NCBI GenBank assembly: GCA_026416715.1
Contig: JAOAEQ010000013.1
Coordinates: 1-64,000 of the forward strand
DNA: 64,000 nucleotides
Direction: 5' to 3'
Source of the DNA: a bacterium
GTDB taxonomy: Bacteria > UBP4 > UBA4092 > JAOAEQ01
Shown here: one piece after another, positions 43,477 to 51,909 of the stretch
Numbering within the stretch: position 1 is the first letter of the stretch
Layout of the letters: each line of letters starts with the position of its first letter
Translations under genes and position numbers: made by a program
The notes under the pieces: model-generated
Told to the model about the DNA's origin: nothing
Seen by the model: the letters and a program-made list of their open reading frames with translations, nothing else
Database searches by the model: none

Positions 43477-45063
43477 ATGGGACGAAAAAATACCGCTAAA
43501 TTAAAAGCAGGTTTGCGAATTATCTCCGACCAGAAAAAACGGATTTTAATTACTATCGCACCATACGAGACCCGAGTTGCGTTATTGGAAGGGGCAACGT
43601 TAGCGGAATTGTTTATCGAACGTGCTGCTGAACGCGGAATCGTTGGAAATATATATAAAGCGAAAGTAACTAGTGTTCTCCCTGGTATGCAAGCGGCGTT
43701 TCTAGATATCGGTTTCGGTAAAAATGCGTTTTTATACGTCTCAGATATTTTTTATGACCAAGAGGAATACGAACGAATTCTTGAATTAGACGAAGAACAT
43801 ACTCGACCGTATATTTCGGAAGATAAGAAAAAAAGACGACGAATATCCGCTCCGGTAACCATAGACGATTTAGTCCGAAAAAATCAGGAGTTATTAATTC
43901 AGATTTCTAAAGAACCGATCGGGAGAAAAGGACCACGGGCAACTACCCATATAACCCTGCCAGGACGGTATATTGTTTTAATGCCGACTATTCAACATAT
44001 CGGGGTATCGCGACGTATCCAATCTGAAGAAGAACGGAACCGATTGAAAGAATTGATTAAAAAAATCGCTCCGCCAGCGATGGGAGTTATTGTTCGAACC
44101 GCTGGAGAAGGCAAACGAGAAACCGATTTTGAACGCGATTTACAAATGCTGATGAATTTGTGGAATCGTATTAAACTCCACAGTGAACGAATGGCAGCGC
44201 CATCGTTAATCCATCAGGATTTAGGAATTATCTATCGGGTAGTCCGCGATTCTTTTACCGATGATACCGCCGAACTTATCATCGATTCAGAAGAAGAATT
44301 TCACCGGATAACCGACTTAATTGAAGTAATTTCACCGGAGCTGCGGAATCGGATTAAACTGTATGAAGGCAGAGAGTTATTATTCGATGCGTATGGAATT
44401 GAATCACAAATTGATAGTTTACTGCATCGAAAAGTGTGGTTGAAAAGTGGTGGATATATTTGCATTGATGAAGCGGAAGCACTGGTAGCTATTGATGTCA
44501 ATACCGGCAAATTTAGCGGTGGGAAAGATTTGGAAGCGACGGTGTTTAAAACTAATATGGAAGCAGCGAAAGAAATTGCAAATCAAATTCGTGCTCGGGC
44601 ACTCGGTGGATTGATTGTAATTGATTTTATTGATATGCAAAAAAAAGAAAATCAGGAGCGGGTATTTAAAACTTTTACTGAATATTTGAGTAAAGATCGT
44701 GAGCGAATTAACGTCCTCGAATTAACTGAACTCGGTCTGGTAGAAATGACACGACGTCGTGTTCGTCAGAGTATTGGCAAAACGTTAACTCAGCCATGCC
44801 CGTATTGTAATGGTGATGGCGTGATTTTATCGGAAACAACGATGGCAATTAAAGTTTTACAAGAGTTAAGAAAACTCTGTATGTTTACCAGTAAACCAAA
44901 TATAACAATTCGAGTACACCCAACCATTGCAAGTAATTTAACTACAGAAATGAATGAAGTAGTGCAGCAGTTACGCAAAACGTATCGGAAGAATATTGTC
45001 ATTCATCCGGATGAAAAGTTACATTTTGAAAAATATAATATTGAACTACTTGATAGTGAATAA
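43477..45063 (+). CDS. rng: Ribonuclease E/G family endoribonuclease
   Basis: An RNase G-type enzyme (528 aa) for rRNA and mRNA processing. The S1 segment has GIVGNIYKAKVTSVLPGMQAAF and IGFGKNAFLYVSDI. The catalytic core shows GVIVRTAGEG, WLKSGGYICIDEAEALVAID with VNTGKFSGGKDLEAT, and the zinc-link CPYCNGDG. The long C-terminal degradosome scaffold of RNase E is absent. Residues about 105-130 carry an extra charged insertion (EDKKKRRRI). Confidence 0.95.
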   Translation: MGRKNTAKLKAGLRIISDQKKRILITIAPYETRVALLEGATLAELFIERAAERGIVGNIYKAKVTSVLPGMQAAFLDIGFGKNAFLYVSDIFYDQEEYERILELDEEHTRPYISEDKKKRRRISAPVTIDDLVRKNQELLIQISKEPIGRKGPRATTHITLPGRYIVLMPTIQHIGVSRRIQSEEERNRLKELIKKIAPPAMGVIVRTAGEGKRETDFERDLQMLMNLWNRIKLHSERMAAPSLIHQDLGIIYRVVRDSFTDDTAELIIDSEEEFHRITDLIEVISPELRNRIKLYEGRELLFDAYGIESQIDSLLHRKVWLKSGGYICIDEAEALVAIDVNTGKFSGGKDLEATVFKTNMEAAKEIANQIRARALGGLIVIDFIDMQKKENQERVFKTFTEYLSKDRERINVLELTELGLVEMTRRRVRQSIGKTLTQPCPYCNGDGVILSETTMAIKVLQELRKLCMFTSKPNITIRVHPTIASNLTTEMNEVVQQLRKTYRKNIVIHPDEKLHFEKYNIELLDSE

Positions 45064-45175
45064 TCTGAATAAGTGAGAACATTCAAAATCTGACGGTTTG
45101 TTTCAAAAAGGCAATACTTATGTTCGGAATTCTGATATTCGAATTTCGGAATAATTAGTATTACTAAATTTTACT

Positions 45176-46342
45176 ATGTATCATTTTGACTGTCGATATT
45201 TTGTTGGTGAAAAACCATGTAAGTTTAAAGTTGTTTGTCAAGGATGTTCTCATTACGCCCCGGTAAGTGAACGGATTCTGATCATTAAACTTGCTGCTAT
45301 TGGAGATGTCCTGCGCACGACCCCCCTTCTGACCGGATTAAAAAAGAAGTATCCTCGTTCGTTCATAACCTGGTTAACCGATCCCGGTGCAGCAGAACTA
45401 TTGAACAATATTCCCGAACTTGACCGCCTGTTGAGGTATAACGGAGCGGAAACATTAACTCGTTTACTCGTTGAACGATTTGATATTTTGATTTGTTTGG
45501 ATAAGGAAGTTCGGGCAACGGGATTAGCAATGCTGGTTAATGCGCAGGATAAAATTGGTTTTGGATTAAATCAGTTTGGAACAATATTCCCATTTGATAC
45601 TCGCAGCGAATATGCGTTTGAACTTGGGGTGAATGATGAATTGAAATTTCGGTTGAATCGAAAAACCTATCCGGAAATTCTCTATGAAATGGTTGGGTTA
45701 CCGTACCATAAAGAAGAATATGTATTTCAGCTGGCAGAATCATCCTGGCAAAAAGCTAAAGAAAAAGCTAAACAATGGAAATTCGCTCCGACGGATTTAA
45801 TCGTCGGATTAAACACTGGCGCTGGTTCAGTGTTCGCAACGAAAAAATGGACGATTTCGGGATTCATAAAGCTTGCGGAATTGATTTATAAAAAATATCA
45901 ACCAAAGGTTAAACTCCTTCTCCTTGGGGGACCGGAAGAAATCGGACGAAATCAGGAAATCTTGAAAAACAGTAGAGTTCCGCTTATTGATACTGGCACC
46001 GATAATAGTTTAACGGATTTTAGCGGACTGATTAACCTATGCGATATCGTTATCACTGCTGACTCTCTAGCAATGCATTTAGCAATCGCGTTGAAGAAAC
46101 ATGTGGTTGCATTGTTCGGACCAACGGTAGCGCAGGAAATAGAATTCTATGGTCGTGGCGAACCGGTTATTGCTCGGGCGGATTGTGCGCCTTGCTATCG
46201 ACAAAAATGCAATCAATTGATCAGCTGTATGGATCGGCTTGAAGCGAAAACGGTATTTCGTGCTGTTGAAAAAGTAGTGGACAAACTTAATAGGAAGAAG
46301 ACTCGAAAAACGAAAATGCGGTTGTCTTCGTCTCGGCTTTAG
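45176..46342 (+). CDS. GT9 heptosyltransferase-like glycosyltransferase
   Basis: A glycosyltransferase family 9 protein (388 aa), usually adding heptose or a related sugar to the LPS core from an ADP-activated donor. Key region: ILIIKLAAIGDVLRTTPLLTGL, TGAGSVFATKKWTISGF, VKLLLLGGPEEI and NLCDIVITADSLAMHLAIAL, followed by ALFGPT. Before the domain is a cysteine-rich N-terminus (C6, C15, C21, C24 in FDCRYFVGEKPCKFKVVCQGC). The C-terminal KKTRKTKMRLSSSRL tail is basic. It is in line with the following HypD-like gene. Confidence 0.88.
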   Translation: MYHFDCRYFVGEKPCKFKVVCQGCSHYAPVSERILIIKLAAIGDVLRTTPLLTGLKKKYPRSFITWLTDPGAAELLNNIPELDRLLRYNGAETLTRLLVERFDILICLDKEVRATGLAMLVNAQDKIGFGLNQFGTIFPFDTRSEYAFELGVNDELKFRLNRKTYPEILYEMVGLPYHKEEYVFQLAESSWQKAKEKAKQWKFAPTDLIVGLNTGAGSVFATKKWTISGFIKLAELIYKKYQPKVKLLLLGGPEEIGRNQEILKNSRVPLIDTGTDNSLTDFSGLINLCDIVITADSLAMHLAIALKKHVVALFGPTVAQEIEFYGRGEPVIARADCAPCYRQKCNQLISCMDRLEAKTVFRAVEKVVDKLNRKKTRKTKMRLSSSRL

Positions 46343-46348
46343 CCGAGA
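46331..46348 (+). other. Hairpin across the GT9 stop codon
   Basis: TCTCGGCT-TT-AGCCGAGA (46331-46348) is a perfect 8-bp stem with a two-base loop that includes part of the stop codon (46340-46342). There is no U tract, so it looks like an attenuating or processing stem before the HypD-like gene. Confidence 0.5.
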
Positions 46349-46396
46349 GTGGTACCCAATTTATGGGATATGTTAGCACTGGAGGTTAAGTAGCTT

Positions 46397-47275
46397 TTGT
46401 TATACTCGCATCACTATTTCAAACAGATTATTCTAAACGAAATTAACCAGCGAATTGTTCGGCCAGTGCGGATTCTCAACTTCAACCCAATTGCTGAACA
46501 TGACTTGATGCAAAAGCTCCAAGTCCAACTGCCGCAACAGATAACTATTATTAATCCATACAACTTGTTTCCTGAATCCATAATCCGAAAGAAAATTGCT
46601 GAACTTCAACCGTTGTTCCACACCCAGCCTAAATCTCATATAGTTCTCCTCTATGATTTTAGTCAAACAGAAGTCGGAACTGAAATCATTAGCACATTGA
46701 AAACCGACGGTATCTCGGTTAAGATAATCGCCTCACCACCTGAAATAATTAAACTAGCCCGGGAAAATAAAGACTGCGAATTCTATGTAATTGCTGCGGG
46801 ATATGAACCATTAGCCGCCTTGATTGCCGCAACTATTTTGACCGCAAAACATCAACAATTAACCAATATCCATCTCTTGGCTGAATTATATATTACTTCG
46901 GCGATTGTTCCAGTTGTTTATCATCAACTCAACGATGGTGTAGATGGTATGTTTCTGCCCGGTGAACCTGCGGCAATATCAGGATTTAAAATTTATGAAA
47001 AGTTAATTCGTCAACTTGCGGTTCCCTGTATTATCGTAGGTAGTGAACCGATCGATATTCTCCAAGCCATATCCATGCTGTTAGCGCAAATTGAACAGAA
47101 TACGACAAAATTGGAAATCCAATATCGACATGCGATCCGACCAGAGGGAAATCCGATTGCGTGCACCAAATTGGAATCAGTATTTCGTGTGGTTGAAAGT
47201 TTTTGGCGCGAGTATGGAACGATACCGGCAAGTCAATTTGTTCTCAAAGATGAATTTGCCCAGTTTCAAGGTTAG
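46397..47275 (+). CDS. HypD-like protein lacking all functional cysteines
   Basis: A 292-residue protein clearly related to hydrogenase maturation factor HypD. Matching stretches: RPVRIL at 22-27, IKLAREN (118-123), FYVIAAGYEPLAALIAATIL (129-148), FLPGEPAAISGFKIYE (186-201), PCIIVGSEPIDILQAISMLL (210-229), QYRHAIRPEGN (242-252) and a WREYGTIPASQFVLKDEFA end. But CGTHT is replaced by NPIAE (30-34), GPGCPVC by an INPYNLF-like segment (about 52-58), and the C-terminal 4Fe-4S cysteine region is missing. It cannot do HypD chemistry as known. GGAGG lies 11 bases before the TTG start. It is followed 30 bases later by the transporter genes. Confidence 0.85.
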   Translation: MLYSHHYFKQIILNEINQRIVRPVRILNFNPIAEHDLMQKLQVQLPQQITIINPYNLFPESIIRKKIAELQPLFHTQPKSHIVLLYDFSQTEVGTEIISTLKTDGISVKIIASPPEIIKLARENKDCEFYVIAAGYEPLAALIAATILTAKHQQLTNIHLLAELYITSAIVPVVYHQLNDGVDGMFLPGEPAAISGFKIYEKLIRQLAVPCIIVGSEPIDILQAISMLLAQIEQNTTKLEIQYRHAIRPEGNPIACTKLESVFRVVESFWREYGTIPASQFVLKDEFAQFQG

Positions 47276-47304
47276 GGGTAAGCTCATTGTTTCCGGTGGA
47301 TACA

Positions 47305-49686
47305 ATGCAAAAAACTAATTTGTTGTATTTAACCCTATTGCTGATACTATCGCTAACACTATTTTCTTTCGCACAGGATAAAACGCGGTTGGTTATCTGG
47401 GGATTTCCGGAAGATGAATCCTGGGTAGGCGTCCATGCGCAAGCGAAATATTTCGAAAAACTCCATCCAAATGTTGAAGTTGTTATGGGAGTTCCGGGCG
47501 GTCGTGGTGGAATGGATCCGCAGAAATTGATGACCGCTATCGCCGGCGGGACACCGCCAGACTTGATTTGGCAAGATAGATTTGCGGTTGGCAGCTGGGC
47601 AGCCCGTGATGCTTTTCTTGCCCTAGATGATTTAATCGCGCGTGATTCTGTTAACCCGAATGAATATTATCCCGCTTGCTGGCAAGAAACGATATATCAA
47701 GGACACGTGTATGCCCTACCCTATAACACTGACGCACGCGCTTTATATTACAACAAAGATTTATTCCGTGAAGTTGGACTTGACCCTAATCGCCCACCTA
47801 AAGATTGGGATGAATTGGAAGTATATGCAAAAAAACTAACTAAATTCGAGAATGGCAAACCGATTCGTATGGGGTTTATTCCGAATTTTGGCAATTCTTG
47901 GTTATATCTCTACGGATGGCAAAATGGTGGCGAGTTTATGAGTCCGGATGGAAAAATCTGTACGCTAAATGACCAAAGAATTGTTGAAGCGTTAGAATGG
48001 ATGGTTAAAGTTTATGATATGCTTGGCGGTCGAGCGAAAGTCGTTAGCGGTTTCGAAGCTGGTTTTCAAGGACAGATAACGGATGCGTTTAATATTGGCA
48101 AAGTTGCAATGAAAATTGATGGCGACTGGTGTTTAGATGGGATAGCTCGGTATGCACCGAACTTGAATTTTGGAGTTGCTCCGCCACCTTCACCGAAAGG
48201 TAAACCAATTATCACCTGGTCTGGTGGATTTTCACTTGCAATACCAGTCAGTGCAAAACATCCGGAACTCGCTTGGCAATTCGCAAAATGGATGAACTCA
48301 ATCGAGGGCAATATTTACGGAGGTAAAATTCAGCAAGAGTTTAACCGAAAGCATGGTAAACCATTTTATATTCCACGAATGTCTGCAAATAAACAAGTCA
48401 ATCAAGTGCTGTTTTCTACCTTTCTTCCCGATGACCCGAATTATCAATCAGCAATAAAAACATTTCTCGATTTACTTGAAGTTAGTCGATTTCGACCTGT
48501 TACTCCAGTCGGTCAATTACTTTGGGACGAACATGTTCGTGCATTCGATGACGCAAGCTATCACATTCGGACTCCAAAGGAAGCATTAGATTTTGGAACT
48601 AAAAATGTTCAAAAAGAATTAGATAAAATATTTAAAAAGAAACCATATAAACTTCTGAATGTTCCGATTACTTTAACGATCGTCTTTCTTTTAGTAGGAA
48701 TGGTATTTTTGTATTTAATAATTCGTTTCCTTATTGCGCTTCCTCGAAATGCTATTGGAAGACAAGAAGCGTTTACTGGGTTATTATTCGCTTCTCCATG
48801 GCTCTTGGGATTTTTGATTTTTACTATCGGACCGATAGTTGCAAGTATCATATTTAGTTTTTGCGAATACGACGTACTCCATCCAGCAAAATGGGTCGGA
48901 TTCGATAACTACCTCAATCTGTTATGGTTCAAAGTTGAGACAAGTAGTGAATCAGCTACCTATACTAAAGTTTTTACAGTGAATGACCCACTCTTCTGGA
49001 AAAGTATCTGGAATACCGTTTATATGGCAATTTTTGGGGTACCACTTTCGATGCTCCTCAGTTTATCTATTGCGATGCTCTTAAACACTAACGTTCGCGG
49101 CATGACACTATATCGGACTATTTTCTATCTTCCAGCGATTGTTCCGGTAGTAGCAAGTACTATCTTATGGCGTTGGTTTTTAAATCCGCAGACCGGAATA
49201 ATGAATGTCCTTCTTTCTTATATTGGAATTACCGGACCGAATTGGATTGGTGACCCTCTATGGACGAAACCTGCATTAATTATCATGCTTCTCTGGGGTG
49301 CAGGTGGGGGAATGATAATTTGGCTAGCGGGATTGAAAGGTATCCCGGAACAACTCTATGAAGCAGCAGAAATTGACGGCAGCAATTGGTGGCAACGATT
49401 CTGGCATATCACCATTCCGATGTTAACCCCGTATATTTTCTTCAATCTGATTATGGGCATTATTGGATATTTTCAAATATTCACGCAAGCATATTTATTG
49501 GGTGGACCAGCGGATTCATTATTATTTTATGTATTAAATTTGTTTTTCCAAGCATTTCAATATTTTAAAATGGGATATGCTTGTGCAATGGCATGGATTT
49601 TATTTTTGATTATCCTTGGGTTGACTATTGTCCAAATTAAACTTGCCCCACGCTGGGTACATTATGAGCTAGAACGGAAGTTCTAA
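47305..49686 (+). CDS. Sugar ABC transporter: solute-binding protein fused to permease
   Basis: A 793-residue fusion. A signal peptide (LLYLTLLLILSLTLFSFAQ) leads into a family 1 extracellular solute-binding domain (about residues 25-430; GGTPPDLIWQ, YALPYNTDARALYYNKDLF, GKVAMKIDGDW). A hydrophobic linker (TLTIVFLLVGMVFLYLIIRF) then joins a MalF-type permease (about 480-793) with the EAA loop GIPEQLYEAAEIDGSNWWQR. Binding and translocation subunits are thus covalently tethered. The substrate is probably an oligosaccharide or sugar, by family. I chose ATG 47305 (GGTGG 7 bases upstream) over TTG 47287. Confidence 0.92.
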   Translation: MQKTNLLYLTLLLILSLTLFSFAQDKTRLVIWGFPEDESWVGVHAQAKYFEKLHPNVEVVMGVPGGRGGMDPQKLMTAIAGGTPPDLIWQDRFAVGSWAARDAFLALDDLIARDSVNPNEYYPACWQETIYQGHVYALPYNTDARALYYNKDLFREVGLDPNRPPKDWDELEVYAKKLTKFENGKPIRMGFIPNFGNSWLYLYGWQNGGEFMSPDGKICTLNDQRIVEALEWMVKVYDMLGGRAKVVSGFEAGFQGQITDAFNIGKVAMKIDGDWCLDGIARYAPNLNFGVAPPPSPKGKPIITWSGGFSLAIPVSAKHPELAWQFAKWMNSIEGNIYGGKIQQEFNRKHGKPFYIPRMSANKQVNQVLFSTFLPDDPNYQSAIKTFLDLLEVSRFRPVTPVGQLLWDEHVRAFDDASYHIRTPKEALDFGTKNVQKELDKIFKKKPYKLLNVPITLTIVFLLVGMVFLYLIIRFLIALPRNAIGRQEAFTGLLFASPWLLGFLIFTIGPIVASIIFSFCEYDVLHPAKWVGFDNYLNLLWFKVETSSESATYTKVFTVNDPLFWKSIWNTVYMAIFGVPLSMLLSLSIAMLLNTNVRGMTLYRTIFYLPAIVPVVASTILWRWFLNPQTGIMNVLLSYIGITGPNWIGDPLWTKPALIIMLLWGAGGGMIIWLAGLKGIPEQLYEAAEIDGSNWWQRFWHITIPMLTPYIFFNLIMGIIGYFQIFTQAYLLGGPADSLLFYVLNLFFQAFQYFKMGYACAMAWILFLIILGLTIVQIKLAPRWVHYELERKF

Positions 49687-49710
49687 TAAAACGATGCAAA
49701 TGAAAAACTG

Positions 49711-50574
49711 ATGGTGATTTATCTGTTTAATCCTATGAAACAGAAAGAGATAATTAAACATATCATTTTGCATACCGTATTAATCATCGGTGCAATAATT
49801 TTCGCGCTGCCATTCGTGTGGATGCTGGCAACGTCGTTAAAAACTGATTTACAGATTGAAGATGTCAGTTCAATCTATCGCATGCTCGTCCCGAATCCGG
49901 TGCAATGGAGTAATTATTATAAAGCATTAACCTATATATCCTTTTTGAAATATCTGTGGAATACAATATATGTAACCATTATGTCAATTATTGGAGTAAT
50001 TATTTCATGTTCTTTAGTCGCCTATTCTTTTGCGCGACTCCGCTGGCCAGGTCGTGATGCAACGTTTCTTGTTCTCTTAAGCACTATGATGTTACCTGCG
50101 CAAGTTACCATGATTCCGATATTTTTGATTTTTACTAAACTTGGGTGGGTTAACACCTTAAAACCACTTTGGGTACCAGCATTTTTAGGCAATGCGTTTT
50201 TTATCTTCTTATTACGTCAATTCTTTTTAACCATCCCGACTGATTTAGAAGATGCGGCGAAAATTGATGGCTGTTCGTATTTCTCAATTTTTGTTAGGAT
50301 TATGCTCCCGTTAATCCGTCCAGCAATTGCCACAGTAGTTATCTTCCAATTTATGGGTGCGTGGAACGATTTTTTAAATCCATTGATTTATATTCATGAT
50401 AAAGATTTAATGACACTTTCTCTTGGACTTCAATCTTTTTTTAATCTCCACGGCGCTGAATGGAGCAAACTTATGGCAGCATCGACAATGATGACACTTC
50501 CGGTCATCCTTCTCTTCTTTTTCGCACAAAAACATTTTATTCAAGGAATAACCTTAACCGGTATTAAAGGATAA
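49711..50574 (+). CDS. Carbohydrate ABC transporter permease (MalG-type)
   Basis: The partner inner-membrane permease (about 287 aa): six spans, with the EAA loop IPTDLEDAAKIDGCSYFSI followed by LPLIRPAIATVVIFQFMGAWNDF. It begins 24 bases after the fusion gene. ATG 49711 and ATG 49735 are both possible starts, neither with a strong ribosome site. No ABC ATPase gene follows, so a shared MsmX/MalK-type ATPase encoded elsewhere is probably used. Confidence 0.93.
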   Translation: MVIYLFNPMKQKEIIKHIILHTVLIIGAIIFALPFVWMLATSLKTDLQIEDVSSIYRMLVPNPVQWSNYYKALTYISFLKYLWNTIYVTIMSIIGVIISCSLVAYSFARLRWPGRDATFLVLLSTMMLPAQVTMIPIFLIFTKLGWVNTLKPLWVPAFLGNAFFIFLLRQFFLTIPTDLEDAAKIDGCSYFSIFVRIMLPLIRPAIATVVIFQFMGAWNDFLNPLIYIHDKDLMTLSLGLQSFFNLHGAEWSKLMAASTMMTLPVILLFFFAQKHFIQGITLTGIKG

Positions 50575-50600
50575 AGTAGCTTACCTTCATCAGCTGATAT

Positions 50601-50652
50601 CCAAAATAGAATCGGGGTTTAGTCTTTAACTTGAACCCAATGCAAATTTTGG
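50601..50652. terminator. Possible bidirectional terminator
   Basis: CCAAAAT (50601-50607) pairs with ATTTTGG (50646-50652), and inside it GGGTT (50615-50619) pairs with AACCC (50634-50638). It lies in the 86-base convergent gap between the permease and the exporter genes. The stem is interrupted, so the call is tentative. Confidence 0.35.
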
Positions 50653-50660
50653 GGTTATAC

Positions 50661-51788
50661 TTACTCTAGCCGTTTATGGAATCGAAGGATAGCAACGGTA
50701 AATAATATGCTACCAATAAGCATGAGCGGAATAACTTGATTCCATAGTTCGGCAAGTCCGATTCCTTTTAAGAAAATTCCACGGATGATAATTAAAAAGT
50801 ACCGTAACGGAATTAGATAGGTCAAATATTGAATTAAAGTAGGCATAGAGGCAATCGGAAAAACGAAACCAGATAACATTAACGCAGTATTCGTTGAAAA
50901 GAATGAAAGCATCATCGCTTGCTGTTGTGTTTTACTCACGGTAGAAATTAACAACCCTAACCCGAGCGTATTTAAAAGAAATACTACGGTCAATATTAAC
51001 AGCACGAAGAGATTTCCTCGTAGCGGAATCTCAAACCAAAATAATGCTATTGAAAGGATAAAAAATACTTCAATAAACCCGATGATAATGAATGGAATCA
51101 GTTTCCCCAACATTAGTTCATAGGATTTAAGCGGGGTTACTATCAATTGTTCAAGTGTCCCTTGTTCTCGCTCTTTAACAATTGCTCCCGAAGTCAAAGA
51201 AACCGTAATAATCGTTAAAATAAGGCAGAGTATTCCTGGAACCATATAATTCCGACTTGCTAAATCTTCGTTATACCAGACACGCGTTCGGCAATCAATC
51301 GCAGCAAGTTGAGTTAGTCGGATTCCTTTCTTGATAAATCGTTCTGCGATAAACTGTTGATTTTGTGTCCGCATAATTCCATTGATATATCCAATAGCAA
51401 TATTAGCGGTATTCGAATCGGAACCGTCGATGAGAATTTGAATCGGAACTGTTTCATAGTTAGTTAATTTCTCCATAAAACGATGCGGAATATGAACTGC
51501 TACTTTCGCTTTTCCAGAATCGAGATATGCATCGATTTGCTGTGGGCTGGTAACCCGATATTTAATGGTAAAATACCCTGCGTGGGTAAACGAATCGACC
51601 ACTTGTCGGCTGACAGGGGTATTATCTAAATCGCAGACTACCATTGAGATATGTTTAATATCAGTAGTAATAACATAACCGAACACGATAAGTTGGAAGA
51701 TGGGTGCAATAAAAATCGGCGGTAAGGATTTTTTATCCCGAAATAATTGGATGAATTCTTTACGAACAATGTGGAGGATTCGATTCAT
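50661..51788 (-). CDS. ABC-2 type transport permease (YbhR-like)
   Basis: A 375-residue permease of the ABC-2 family: an N-terminal span (PIFIAPIFQLIVFGYVITT), a large periplasmic domain (VVCDLDNTPVSRQVVDSF, PVQILIDGSDSNTANIA), then five spans including the FVFPIASMP end. The conserved KEREQGTLEQL motif marks the ABC-2 family. It is last in a run of TetR, HlyD, two ATPases and two permeases and pairs with the permease upstream. I start at ATG 51788; an upstream ATG adds 14 residues. Confidence 0.9.
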   Translation of the reverse strand: MNRILHIVRKEFIQLFRDKKSLPPIFIAPIFQLIVFGYVITTDIKHISMVVCDLDNTPVSRQVVDSFTHAGYFTIKYRVTSPQQIDAYLDSGKAKVAVHIPHRFMEKLTNYETVPIQILIDGSDSNTANIAIGYINGIMRTQNQQFIAERFIKKGIRLTQLAAIDCRTRVWYNEDLASRNYMVPGILCLILTIITVSLTSGAIVKEREQGTLEQLIVTPLKSYELMLGKLIPFIIIGFIEVFFILSIALFWFEIPLRGNLFVLLILTVVFLLNTLGLGLLISTVSKTQQQAMMLSFFSTNTALMLSGFVFPIASMPTLIQYLTYLIPLRYFLIIIRGIFLKGIGLAELWNQVIPLMLIGSILFTVAILRFHKRLE

Positions 51789-51909
51789 AACTATGTTAAT
51801 TAATTTTCCGTTTTCAAAATAATCCATCAAAGCCAGATGGTTCTTAGAGCGTTAAATCGGCACTATCGCTTTTATGTAACCAGAATATCATTTGTCTAAT
51901 TGAATGTAT

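Noticed and set aside
46397-47275. Calling this gene hypD with maturation function
   Set aside because: All catalytic and iron-sulfur cysteines are missing and no hydrogenase genes are near; only the fold relation is claimed.
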